The translations under genes were made by a program, and so were the position numbers. A DNA stretch of 15,332 nt from CAZJDM01 sp964544765 (GTDB lineage Bacteria > Bdellovibrionota_B > Oligoflexia > CAYFLR01): the NCBI GenBank assembly GCA_964544765.1, contig CAZJDM010000111.1, positions 1 to 15,332 of the forward strand, in the 5' to 3' direction. Shown piece after piece: positions 7,516 through 15,043 of this stretch. The notes below the pieces were generated by a model that made no database searches, was not told the origin of the DNA, and was given only the letters and a program-made list of their open reading frames with translations. Position 1 is the stretch's first letter. Each line of letters begins with the position of its first letter.

Positions 7516-8520
7516 ATGAACAAAACCATCTTAGTTGATATAGTCCACCCAGCTCACGTCCATTTTTTTAGAAATTCTATAGGAGCTTGGAAAAATAAGG
7601 GGTTTAAAGTCATTATCACGGCACGAGATAAAGATATCACTCTTCAGTTATTAAAAAATTACAATTTGTCCTATATTTTAGTTAGTCGTTTTAGAAAGGG
7701 CCTATTGTTTCTTGCTTTTGAGCAAATTTACCGGTTCTTTATATTTATTGGAATATTTTTAAAATTTCGACCCAATGTGATTACGGCCATATCAGGAATT
7801 TCTTGTACCCATGCCTCCAAATTGTTGGGAATTCCTTCTATTATATTTACTGACACTGAATCAGCTAAATTATCAAATTTAGTTAACTTACCTTTTGCTG
7901 ATTTTATTTATACACCAGAGGTTTTTCGTAAAAATTTGGGATCAAAGCACTATCGATATAAAGGTTTTCATGAGATGGCTTATATCTCCTCTTATGAAAA
8001 TTTTACAAAGAAAAACCAGGTGTTTTTACGATTTGTAAGCTGGGGAGCATCACATGATATTCTTTCAGCTAATCAAACAAAAATTGATTATCGTCAGGAA
8101 CTATTAGATTTTGTTTTACAACAAGGTTATCAATTAATTATTTCCAGCGAAGATAAATTACCAGCTAATATGCAGAAATATCAAATGAAGCTACCTCCTG
8201 AAAAGGTTTTTAATGTTCTGCAAGAATCAATAATATTTATTGGTGAAAGTCCCACGATGGCAGTAGAAGCTTCCTTATTAGGATGTAAATCAATTCTTAT
8301 TAATGCTTGGGCCATTAATGAACCCAATATGCAATATTTGGAAAAAAAGTTTGATTTATTGAAAACGTTTAGCGATTTTAATTCTTCTTTATCTGATATT
8401 AAATCAATATTTCAAAATTTTGATTCGGAGAGTACCCATAAAAATTGTAGGCAGTTTTTTAAAACTCACATTAATGTACAATCGTTTATAAGTGATCGAA
8501 TAGAGAAAGAAATTGGATAA
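7516..8520 (+). CDS. DUF354 family protein, probable GT-B-like glycosyltransferase
   Basis: The start DIVHPAHVHFFRN (8-20) and the ARD at 36-38 are hallmarks of the DUF354/COG1817 family, whose members resemble the GT-B fold of UDP-GlcNAc 2-epimerase and MurG-type enzymes. The second half carries GESPTMAVEASLLGCKSI (243-260), matching the donor-binding helix of that fold. Length (334) is normal. A hydrophobic segment at about 62-83 could sit on the membrane but looks more like part of the fold. Family function is not firmly established; such genes occur repeatedly in polysaccharide clusters, which this position between two GT2 genes also supports. The ATG lacks a Shine-Dalgarno sequence and is preceded by a direct repeat. 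Stop and next start are 46 bp apart. Confidence 0.8.
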   Translation: MNKTILVDIVHPAHVHFFRNSIGAWKNKGFKVIITARDKDITLQLLKNYNLSYILVSRFRKGLLFLAFEQIYRFFIFIGIFLKFRPNVITAISGISCTHASKLLGIPSIIFTDTESAKLSNLVNLPFADFIYTPEVFRKNLGSKHYRYKGFHEMAYISSYENFTKKNQVFLRFVSWGASHDILSANQTKIDYRQELLDFVLQQGYQLIISSEDKLPANMQKYQMKLPPEKVFNVLQESIIFIGESPTMAVEASLLGCKSILINAWAINEPNMQYLEKKFDLLKTFSDFNSSLSDIKSIFQNFDSESTHKNCRQFFKTHINVQSFISDRIEKEIG

Positions 8521-8566
8521 TCAAACTCAGTTGTAATAGATTATTTATTCTGTTAGATATAAAGAT

Positions 8567-9514
8567 ATGTATCGAGACCATAAAATATCTCTTGTAATTC
8601 CAGCATATAATGAGGAACGATTAATTGGTGATACGTTAAAAGCGGTTCCTCAAGAAATTGATCGAGTTTATGTGGTAGATGACGCCAGTGTGGATAATAT
8701 GTCATCAGTTGTAAAGGAATGCGCTAATGTTGATGAAAGGATAGTACATATTCGCCATGAAACTAATCGCGGGGTAGGACAAGCAATTATTACTGGATAT
8801 TTAAGGTCTGCCCAAGAAAACTATGATATTGCAGTGGTCGTTGGGGGTGATAATCAAATGCCTCTGGAAGTAGTATCGCAGTTTTTAGATCCTATTATAG
8901 ACGGTAAAGTGGACTATACTAAAGGCAATCGTTTTATGCATTCGGGGCTGGATCTAGATAAAATGCCTAAATTACGCTTGTTTATGAATGCTATTATCTC
9001 CTTATTAACAAAAATTGCCTCTGGTTATGGACAAATTTATGATGTCGTAGATGGATATACCGCGATATCTAAGCGGGCGATTGAACATATTGATTGGTCT
9101 AAGGCCTGGAAGGGATATGGTTATCCAATGGACTTCTTAGTACGTCTGAATGGTTTTGGTTATGAGGTTCAAGATGTTCCTCGTAAAGCCATTTATTTAC
9201 CAGGTGAACGTCAATCTCAGATTAAGAGTTTTAATTATTTTCGTAAGGTCACACCCATGCTGGTTCGAAGTTTCATGTGGCGCATTTTTCGTAAATATCT
9301 AATCAGAGATTTTCATCCCTTAATATTCTTTTATTTGTGTGGTTTACTACTATTTCCCATATCGACTTCCTATGCTTTTTGGTTAATATTTAAACAGGTT
9401 GTAGGTTGGGGTGTAACTGGTTCTCAATCAGTTCTTTCTGCTCTCATGTTGTTAATGAGTCTACAATTTTTATTGTTTGCTATGTTCTATGATCTACAGG
9501 GATCAAAAAAGTAA
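8567..9514 (+). CDS. GT2 glycosyltransferase with C-terminal membrane spans
   Basis: This is the second DPM1/GtrB-like family 2 transferase of the cluster. ISLVIPAYNEERLIGDTL (7-24), VVDDASVDNM (36-45) and GGDNQMP (93-99) are the nucleotide and metal motifs. The metal motif has GGD in place of the commoner DGD or DAD, leaving D95 as the ligand. DVVDGYTAIS (159-168) is the acceptor-side signature. Two hydrophobic segments at about 252-275 and 287-308 follow. Length is 315 residues. The core begins within seven residues of the ATG, so the start is well placed although no Shine-Dalgarno sequence is seen. It is related to the GT2 at 6480 but clearly diverged, suggesting a different donor or acceptor. 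The next gene is 43 bp downstream. Confidence 0.85.
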   Translation: MYRDHKISLVIPAYNEERLIGDTLKAVPQEIDRVYVVDDASVDNMSSVVKECANVDERIVHIRHETNRGVGQAIITGYLRSAQENYDIAVVVGGDNQMPLEVVSQFLDPIIDGKVDYTKGNRFMHSGLDLDKMPKLRLFMNAIISLLTKIASGYGQIYDVVDGYTAISKRAIEHIDWSKAWKGYGYPMDFLVRLNGFGYEVQDVPRKAIYLPGERQSQIKSFNYFRKVTPMLVRSFMWRIFRKYLIRDFHPLIFFYLCGLLLFPISTSYAFWLIFKQVVGWGVTGSQSVLSALMLLMSLQFLLFAMFYDLQGSKK

Positions 9515-9557
9515 GTAAATATTGATTCTATCAATTTGATTAAAAAGGGGCATTAGT

Positions 9558-10718
9558 GTGGAAAAAAATCATAAATTAAAATTCGCCTTAATTGGATGTG
9601 GTAGAATTTCCAAAAAACATATCGATGTTTTAACTACCTTACCTGATACTGAACTGGTGGCTGTTTGTGACATCAATATCGATAGAGCCAAATCAATTTC
9701 AAAAGCAAACAAGGTTCCGTATTTTACCAACTATCATGAGATGTTTGAAAAAATAGATTTAGATGTGGTTTGTGTGTTAACTGAAAGCGGAACTCATGGA
9801 CGCATTGTTATAGATATTGCTCCTTACCAAAAACATATTGTAGTTGAAAAACCCATGGCCCTTACTTTAAGTGATGCTGATGCCATGATTGAGGCCTGTG
9901 ATAGAAATGGTGTTAGATTATTTGTGGTTAAGCAAAATAGATATAATCTTCCGGTAATGAAATTGAGAGAAGCCATAGTAAAGGGTCGTTTTGGAAAGCT
10001 AGTAATGGGAACGGTTAGGGTGAGGTGGTGTCGTAGACAGTCTTATTATGACCAGGATGATTGGAGAGGTACATGGGCATTGGATGGTGGAGTATTTACC
10101 AACCAGGCCAGCCACCATGTTGATTTACTTGAATGGATGATGGGAGATGTGAATAGTGTTTTTGCCAAAACGGACACTATGTTAGTGAATACGGAAACAG
10201 AGGATACTGGAGTAAGTGTCTTAAAGTTCAGAAATGGCGCTTTAGGGATAATTGAAGCTACAACCGCTACACGACCAACTGATTTAGAGGGATCCATTAG
10301 TATTTTAGGGGAAAAGGGGGTTGTGGAGATTGGTGGATTTGCAGTTAATGAAATGAAGGTTTGGCGGTTTGAGAATGAAGAAAAGGAAGATAAAGAGATC
10401 ATTTCTAAATACAAGCAAAATCCACCCAATGTTTATGGTTTTGGACATTATGAATATATTAAACATGTTGTTAATTGTATTAAAAATAATAAAAAAGCTT
10501 TGGTTGATGGTTTAGAGGGTAGAAGATCTTTGGAACTGATTAATGCTATTTACGAATCAGCGGAAACTGGTAAAGAAGTGTTTCTACGTTTTCAACCCCA
10601 ACGATGTCGTTTGGGGCTTAAAAATGGACGTTTACTGGGAGCAGAACCTAATGTTTTTGAAATTGACCCAAGATTAATTAATAAAATCAATTCTAGACCA
10701 AAGGGAAGTAATGTTTAG
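9558..10718 (+). CDS. Gfo/Idh/MocA oxidoreductase, WbpB/WlbA-like sugar-nucleotide 3-dehydrogenase
   Basis: It probably oxidises C3 of a UDP-N-acetyl-sugar (in WbpB/WlbA, UDP-GlcNAc uronic acid) to a 3-keto form, which the next gene would aminate. An NAD-binding Rossmann domain opens with LIGCGRIS (11-18); the family signature EKP with K98 is at 97-99. The C-terminal domain has RVRWCRRQSYYDQDDWRGTW (154-173) and GGVFTNQASHHVDLLEW (177-193), which closely resemble WbpB-type enzymes; H187 is in the expected catalytic position. The protein is 386 residues, with a charged tail after about 345 that is longer than I expect for the family. The GTG start is supported by AAAGGGG (9544-9550), 7 bases upstream. 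The partner dehydrogenase WbpA and acetyltransferase WbpD are not in the window, so the exact substrate is inferred. Confidence 0.85.
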   Translation: MEKNHKLKFALIGCGRISKKHIDVLTTLPDTELVAVCDINIDRAKSISKANKVPYFTNYHEMFEKIDLDVVCVLTESGTHGRIVIDIAPYQKHIVVEKPMALTLSDADAMIEACDRNGVRLFVVKQNRYNLPVMKLREAIVKGRFGKLVMGTVRVRWCRRQSYYDQDDWRGTWALDGGVFTNQASHHVDLLEWMMGDVNSVFAKTDTMLVNTETEDTGVSVLKFRNGALGIIEATTATRPTDLEGSISILGEKGVVEIGGFAVNEMKVWRFENEEKEDKEIISKYKQNPPNVYGFGHYEYIKHVVNCIKNNKKALVDGLEGRRSLELINAIYESAETGKEVFLRFQPQRCRLGLKNGRLLGAEPNVFEIDPRLINKINSRPKGSNV

Positions 10719-10743
10719 TTGTTTATAAAAAGAAAGATATAGT

Positions 10744-11904
10744 ATGAATATTCCTTTAGTTAATCTAAAAAAGCAATATGACTTTATTAAAGAAGAGATA
10801 AAAGCTGGTATAGATGAAGTTCTTAATTCTCAGCATTTTATTGGCGGTGAGGTAGTTAAAACTTTTGAACAAAGATTTGCTCAATATACAGGTTGCAAAC
10901 ATTGTATTGGTGTCAGTAATGGTACCGATGCTATTACTGTGACACTTAAGGCTCTGGAAATTGAACCAGGAGACGAGGTAATTGTTCCGGCCAATACATT
11001 TGTTGCTACCGCTGAAGCAGTGGTCAATGCTGGAGCAACTCCGGTATTTGTTGATTGTCATCCTGATTTTTATACAGTTGATGTTAAAAACCTTGGTCAG
11101 GTATGTAATAGTAATACCAAAGCGATTATTCCTGTGCATTTATATGGTCAAATGACTAATATGCAGGAAGTAAAGAATTTTGCTGAGGAGCGTAATCTAA
11201 AAGTAATTGAAGATGCCGCTCAGGCCCACGGATCGTCATATAATGGTAAAGGTCCGGGTAATTGGGGTGATGTCGCTACATATAGTTTCTATCCGGGAAA
11301 AAATTTAGGTGCTTACGGTGATGCGGGCGCTATTGTTACCAATAATGATGAGTTAGCTCATAAAATTAGAAGGCTGGCTAATCACGGTCGAATTGCCAAA
11401 TACGACCATGATTTAGTTGGTTATAATAATCGCTTGGATGCACTACAGGCCAAGGTTTTAACCATTAAACTTAAATATTTGGATGATTGGACCTTCATGA
11501 GGAGGAAAAATGCAGCATTATATACTGAGTTTTTACATGATCTAGATGGCAAAAATAATAAGGATAGTAAAAATATTGAGGGTGATAATTATAATGGGAA
11601 TGGTATCGTACTGCCAGTGCAAGATCCCCAGGGAAAGCATGTTTACCATTTATATGTAATACGAACAAAAAATCGTGAAGATATAAAGAATGAATTACAA
11701 AAAAATGGTATAGGAACAGGTATTCATTACCCTATACCATTACCTCGATTAAAGGCTTTTGATTATTTAAAAACTCCTGAGGATAGATATAAAATTGCCG
11801 ATCAACAGGCTCCAGAAATCCTGTCGTTGCCCATGTATCCAGAGCTACAGATTGATGAAATTAAAAATATTTGTGATGTTATTCTAGGTTTTGTGACTAA
11901 ATAA
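10744..11904 (+). CDS. DegT/DnrJ/EryC1/StrS family sugar aminotransferase
   Basis: This PLP enzyme moves an amino group, usually from glutamate, to a keto-sugar nucleotide. NGTDAI (59-64) binds the cofactor phosphate, EDAAQAHG (156-163) holds the ring-contacting D157, and SFYPGKNLGAYGDAGA (181-196) contains K186, the Schiff-base lysine. NHGR and NNRLD (228-232) are further family marks, and GTGIHYP (324-330) is near the C-terminus. Directly after the WbpB-like gene (25 bp), the natural reading is a WbpE-like 3-aminotransferase. Residues 269-286 form an Asn/Asp/Gly/Lys-rich insertion absent from typical relatives, in a loop before the VLPVQ strand. The leader has only a weak purine tract. The stop codon is 5 bp from that of the convergent minus-strand gene. 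Confidence 0.92.
   Translation: MNIPLVNLKKQYDFIKEEIKAGIDEVLNSQHFIGGEVVKTFEQRFAQYTGCKHCIGVSNGTDAITVTLKALEIEPGDEVIVPANTFVATAEAVVNAGATPVFVDCHPDFYTVDVKNLGQVCNSNTKAIIPVHLYGQMTNMQEVKNFAEERNLKVIEDAAQAHGSSYNGKGPGNWGDVATYSFYPGKNLGAYGDAGAIVTNNDELAHKIRRLANHGRIAKYDHDLVGYNNRLDALQAKVLTIKLKYLDDWTFMRRKNAALYTEFLHDLDGKNNKDSKNIEGDNYNGNGIVLPVQDPQGKHVYHLYVIRTKNREDIKNELQKNGIGTGIHYPIPLPRLKAFDYLKTPEDRYKIADQQAPEILSLPMYPELQIDEIKNICDVILGFVTK
11548..11601 (+). repeat. Low-complexity insertion in the aminotransferase gene
   Basis: This stretch is dominated by AAT, AAA, GAT and GGN codons and encodes residues 269-286, mostly Asn, Lys, Asp, Gly and Ser. Typical DegT-family proteins pass directly from the helix ending in FLHDL to the VLP strand. 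There is no clean repeat unit. Confidence 0.5.
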
Positions 11905-11909
11905 TGTTA

Positions 11910-14618
11910 TTAATCATCCAGTAATTTCAATTCCTTAATATCAATTCCCAGATGGCGTTTGTCCCCATTTGAATAAACAACATTAGGAACAAAGGTGTTG
12001 GACTTGATGATAATGTTTTTGATGATCTTTATTGAATCATCAATTTTAAATATAAATTTATTTCCATCAGTCTTGAGGTGTTTTAGAGGAACATTATTTA
12101 TAAATAATTTTAGATTAAGTTTTTGGGGATCATCAATAAGGGGATGATTATAACCTTTTCTGATGAGTGCTAGCTTGCGTCTCCCATAAGGAATTTTATA
12201 ATTGATATGATTAATGTAACTTTTCCCATTAGTCCAAATCAGTTGACCATAAAAACCGGTAAAAGTAGCTAGAGCTAAAGCTGTTTTAAAACCATTATTA
12301 TCTGGAGTTTCTATTATATCTATATTTTTAATGTCTAGACCCAGTTGTCTGTTATCTCCATTTTGTAGAGTGTCGTTGGGAACAAAATGAGCTGTTTTTA
12401 TTTTTATATTGTTGATTTCTTTAATATTGTTGTTAACTGAATAAATATATTTTTTATCCTGTTTTTTGTATAACTTTAATTGTATGTTATTAATGGAAAC
12501 CTTTGGATTTGGGGCATTTTTGCTGTTAAACAAAGGATTAAAAAATCCTATTCTTTCAATTTTTAAAAAAGAGGGATAATTCTCTAATTTGAATTTTATG
12601 TCTTGGATAATACCATCTCCAGTGGTCCATTGTCGGTCGGTTGTAAAGCCGCTGTGTGTTGCTGAGAGTATCATAGCTTGAAATAAATCTTTTTTATTAG
12701 TTAACTCCATGATGCAAATTTTAAAAGCTCTTTTATAACGCTTTTTAGGAAGAGACTCATAGTCTTCACCTTGTCTTTCGTAGCTGATAGTAAAATTATC
12801 AATCTTGTTTGTATCACATAATTGGGGAGACGCTCCTGTGGGAAAGGGAAATAGATAGAGAATTTTATTAGAAACCGCCTTAGCTATAATGTCAGCTAAA
12901 AATTTAGGTGTTCTAACTGGGAAAAAATCATATTTCCCGTAAGATAGTATCGACGATATCCAATATCTGAGATCATCATGGTATAGGAGCAGGTAGTTTT
13001 GATTTTCTTTATATTTTTGGGTAAAAGCAATAACGGTTTTATCCAGTCCTTTCATTTCTGGTTGTAAATTTATTTTCGATGTCATGTTAATAGTAAGCAA
13101 ACAACCAACTATCAAAATAATAATTCGCGGTACTTTATTTAATTGATGAGCAAAAAAACCAAAACTTAGAAGTAAGAGGGGTATGATCACATGAATATAT
13201 CTTCTAAATACCCAATACATCTGAGGGGAGTTTCTAGCTTTTAGAAAAAAGGTGAGATAGATTATAAACATTCCAAAGAGTAATAATTTAGTAGGGGTGT
13301 TAAGTTTGGTGGGTTTTGTTAAAAAGGGAAAATAAATTAAACCAATAATAAGGATAAAAGATGGGAATACTAAAAATAATCTATCAAAGATTTCTTCGTC
13401 ATAAATTCGAATTATATTACCATGAGCGGAACCTGTTTTTAAATATTCTAACGGAGTTAAGTCATCTCGGAACATAAGTAGAGAGATAAGTCCTACGACA
13501 GTTATTAACAGTAATTTGATAATTCTATGATTTAAAACTTTGTTGAAATTAATCTGGTAATATTTAAAAGTAGTTACGCAGATTAAATAAGTTACTAAGA
13601 GCAAATAGACATCATATTTAAAGATAAACATGTTTTCAGTAAATGTTAGGCGAGCCAAAGTATAAAGAAAGTAAGTGTGTTTGACAAATATGACTGTCAA
13701 AATAGCAGATAAAGTAAAAACTAATCCCCTAATGGGATTTTGTCTGGTAAAAATAACCACCCCTATGAAGAGGGGAAATAAGAAATCGATTCTGGTATGA
13801 TATCCAGCAATGAATGCTAAAAAGATAAATATTAGTTGGGGGAATGATTTAAATGATTTATTGGAATCTTCATCTTGATTGAGAAAAAGGAGAATAGCGA
13901 AGAGGAGGAAGAAATAATACAACTCACTATAAGGAGCCCTGCCAAACCAGATTACCGCCGGAGAAATTAAGTAAATAGAAGATAATAATAAACTAGAAAA
14001 GGGGTCGAAAAATTGTCTTAGAAAAATAAAAAAGACTAAGGCAACTGCTAGCATTACAAATAAGGGGCCATAGAAAGTTAAATGTTTGGCCCAAAATCCT
14101 ACTATTGCGTAAAAAAAGCTTCCCGCAGGGAAAAAATCCAAATGTAATTTGTCTTTTCCGTCGTACCAAGTGGCATTTTGAACGCTGGCATACTTACGAA
14201 GTGAATGTTTATCAGATGGATCACCTTTATATAATTTTTCAGCCATTGAGAATGGTTGATAGATATGACCATAATTTAGGAGATTAAAAGATTTATACAT
14301 ATATAAGGCTGGATCCTGTCTTATCTCAATCACAGGTGATACATCTTTATATATGTATGTTGTCAATAGTAAGAGGATGATAGTAGTGAAAATAGTTATG
14401 AGTTTATCTTGGGACAGAATTTTGTAGATTTTAGGGTAAATAGTGAAGGATAAAAATGTTGAGGCAATAAAAGTAATGGAAACAGCAATGGAGCCCCAAT
14501 GAAGATCAGTAAAGGCAAAAAAAGAACCAATAATTGGCGAGGAAATTAATAAGGAAAATAAAAAACAAATTAAAGAGCTAAGAATAATTTGAAAGTATTT
14601 GGAAGTGTTTGCAATCAT
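11910..14618 (-). CDS. Large membrane protein, GT-C (PMT/ArnT-like) glycosyltransferase candidate, with duplicated C-terminal domain
   Basis: A 902-residue protein with two parts. Residues 1-512 contain roughly 12-15 hydrophobic spans (for example 7-31, 43-63, 73-90, 183-201, 296-316, 366-383, 414-432, 474-512). The first large outer loop carries IRQDPALYMY (99-108), placed like the catalytic acidic loop of lipid-sugar-using GT-C enzymes; D102 is the candidate. YHTRIDFLFP (273-282) between spans also fits this group. Residues 520-640 form a soluble region. Then come two related copies of a roughly 125-residue domain (about 646-769 and 777-900). The start is supported by AAGGA 8 bases upstream on this strand. 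It lies 14 bp after the abiEii remnant and converges on the plus-strand cluster. The likely role is adding a polyprenyl-linked sugar to a glycan or protein outside the membrane; this is inferred from topology. Confidence 0.7.
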   Translation of the reverse strand: MIANTSKYFQIILSSLICFLFSLLISSPIIGSFFAFTDLHWGSIAVSITFIASTFLSFTIYPKIYKILSQDKLITIFTTIILLLLTTYIYKDVSPVIEIRQDPALYMYKSFNLLNYGHIYQPFSMAEKLYKGDPSDKHSLRKYASVQNATWYDGKDKLHLDFFPAGSFFYAIVGFWAKHLTFYGPLFVMLAVALVFFIFLRQFFDPFSSLLLSSIYLISPAVIWFGRAPYSELYYFFLLFAILLFLNQDEDSNKSFKSFPQLIFIFLAFIAGYHTRIDFLFPLFIGVVIFTRQNPIRGLVFTLSAILTVIFVKHTYFLYTLARLTFTENMFIFKYDVYLLLVTYLICVTTFKYYQINFNKVLNHRIIKLLLITVVGLISLLMFRDDLTPLEYLKTGSAHGNIIRIYDEEIFDRLFLVFPSFILIIGLIYFPFLTKPTKLNTPTKLLLFGMFIIYLTFFLKARNSPQMYWVFRRYIHVIIPLLLLSFGFFAHQLNKVPRIIILIVGCLLTINMTSKINLQPEMKGLDKTVIAFTQKYKENQNYLLLYHDDLRYWISSILSYGKYDFFPVRTPKFLADIIAKAVSNKILYLFPFPTGASPQLCDTNKIDNFTISYERQGEDYESLPKKRYKRAFKICIMELTNKKDLFQAMILSATHSGFTTDRQWTTGDGIIQDIKFKLENYPSFLKIERIGFFNPLFNSKNAPNPKVSINNIQLKLYKKQDKKYIYSVNNNIKEINNIKIKTAHFVPNDTLQNGDNRQLGLDIKNIDIIETPDNNGFKTALALATFTGFYGQLIWTNGKSYINHINYKIPYGRRKLALIRKGYNHPLIDDPQKLNLKLFINNVPLKHLKTDGNKFIFKIDDSIKIIKNIIIKSNTFVPNVVYSNGDKRHLGIDIKELKLLDD
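11919..12683 (-). repeat. Two tandem copies of a C-terminal soluble domain in the membrane protein
   Basis: Copy A (residues about 646-769, bases 12312-12683) and copy B (about 777-900, bases 11919-12290) align throughout. A shared SGF/TGF is followed by a W-T tract (W664, W795). A strand-rich middle with LKLYKK / LKLFINN follows, then HFVPNDTLQNGDNRQLGLDI (744-763) against TFVPNVVYSNGDKRHLGIDI (875-894). The FVP-x-N-G-D-x-R-x-LGxDI ending resembles beta-sandwich domains found attached to polysaccharide enzymes, so sugar binding is a possible role. The copies have diverged strongly in DNA, so the duplication is old. Confidence 0.75.
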
Positions 14619-14632
14619 TATGAATTTCCTTG

Positions 14633-15042
14633 TTAGTTTTTAACCTTATCATCAAGTAACCCTGCTTGGCGGAAAGTCCTTTTTACTGTTCTAAACACAC
14701 TCTCATATTCTGGAAGAGATGAAATTTGAATACTGAGTCTTTTGTGCCATAGTTTTTCTAATCGTTTCTCTTTTTTTTCAAATTCTCCCCTTCTTTCTTC
14801 TAAAGAGGTTTCTTTAAATTTTAATTTTTCATCAACGTAATGAGCAAGTTTAAAAATATCAAGTGACACCTTCTTAATGCTGTTCCTCCCTTAAATATTA
14901 ATTTTTCCTTAATTTGAGATTGTGCTAGACCAAATAAAAACCATGAAAGGCAATAGTCTTTTTCAATTATATGTTCAGGGATTTTTCTGCCAACAAAACG
15001 AGAATTATTTGAAATTATTGAAATGTTCTTTTGTGGGATCAT
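14633..15042 (-). pseudogene. abiEii: AbiEii toxin gene with internal deletion and frameshift
   Basis: The 5' piece (from ATG at 15042) encodes the N-terminus of an AbiEii/AbiGii nucleotidyltransferase toxin: IPEHIIEKDYCLSWFLFGLA (21-40) and KLIFKGGTALRR (47-58), the GG-containing first nucleotidyltransferase motif. The D-x-D motif that should follow (as in SEDLDF) is missing. At about 14869 the reading continues in a different frame as VSLDIFKLAHYVDEKLKF and a charged coiled tail, which looks like the C-terminal region of the same family. About 135 residues remain of an expected 250 or more, so roughly the middle half is lost along with the frame. The toxin must be inactive. It begins 1 base after the abiEi stop, the usual coupled order. 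The C-terminal assignment is less certain than the N-terminal one. Confidence 0.75.
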
Positions 15043-15043
15043 A

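Noticed and set aside
9521..9535. ATTGAT-TCT-ATCAAT inverted repeat between the third GT2 and Gfo/Idh genes
   Set aside because: A 6-bp stem made almost only of A and T with no proper T-run; expected by chance in DNA of this composition.
10046..10429. Minus-strand open frame of 127 codons inside the Gfo/Idh gene
   Set aside because: It lies wholly antisense to a strongly conserved enzyme, has a Ser/Phe/Pro-rich composition typical of a shadow frame and matches no family.
10765..11139. Minus-strand open frame of 124 codons inside the aminotransferase gene
   Set aside because: Antisense to well-conserved DegT motifs, with no recognisable domain and no ribosome binding site that I could support.
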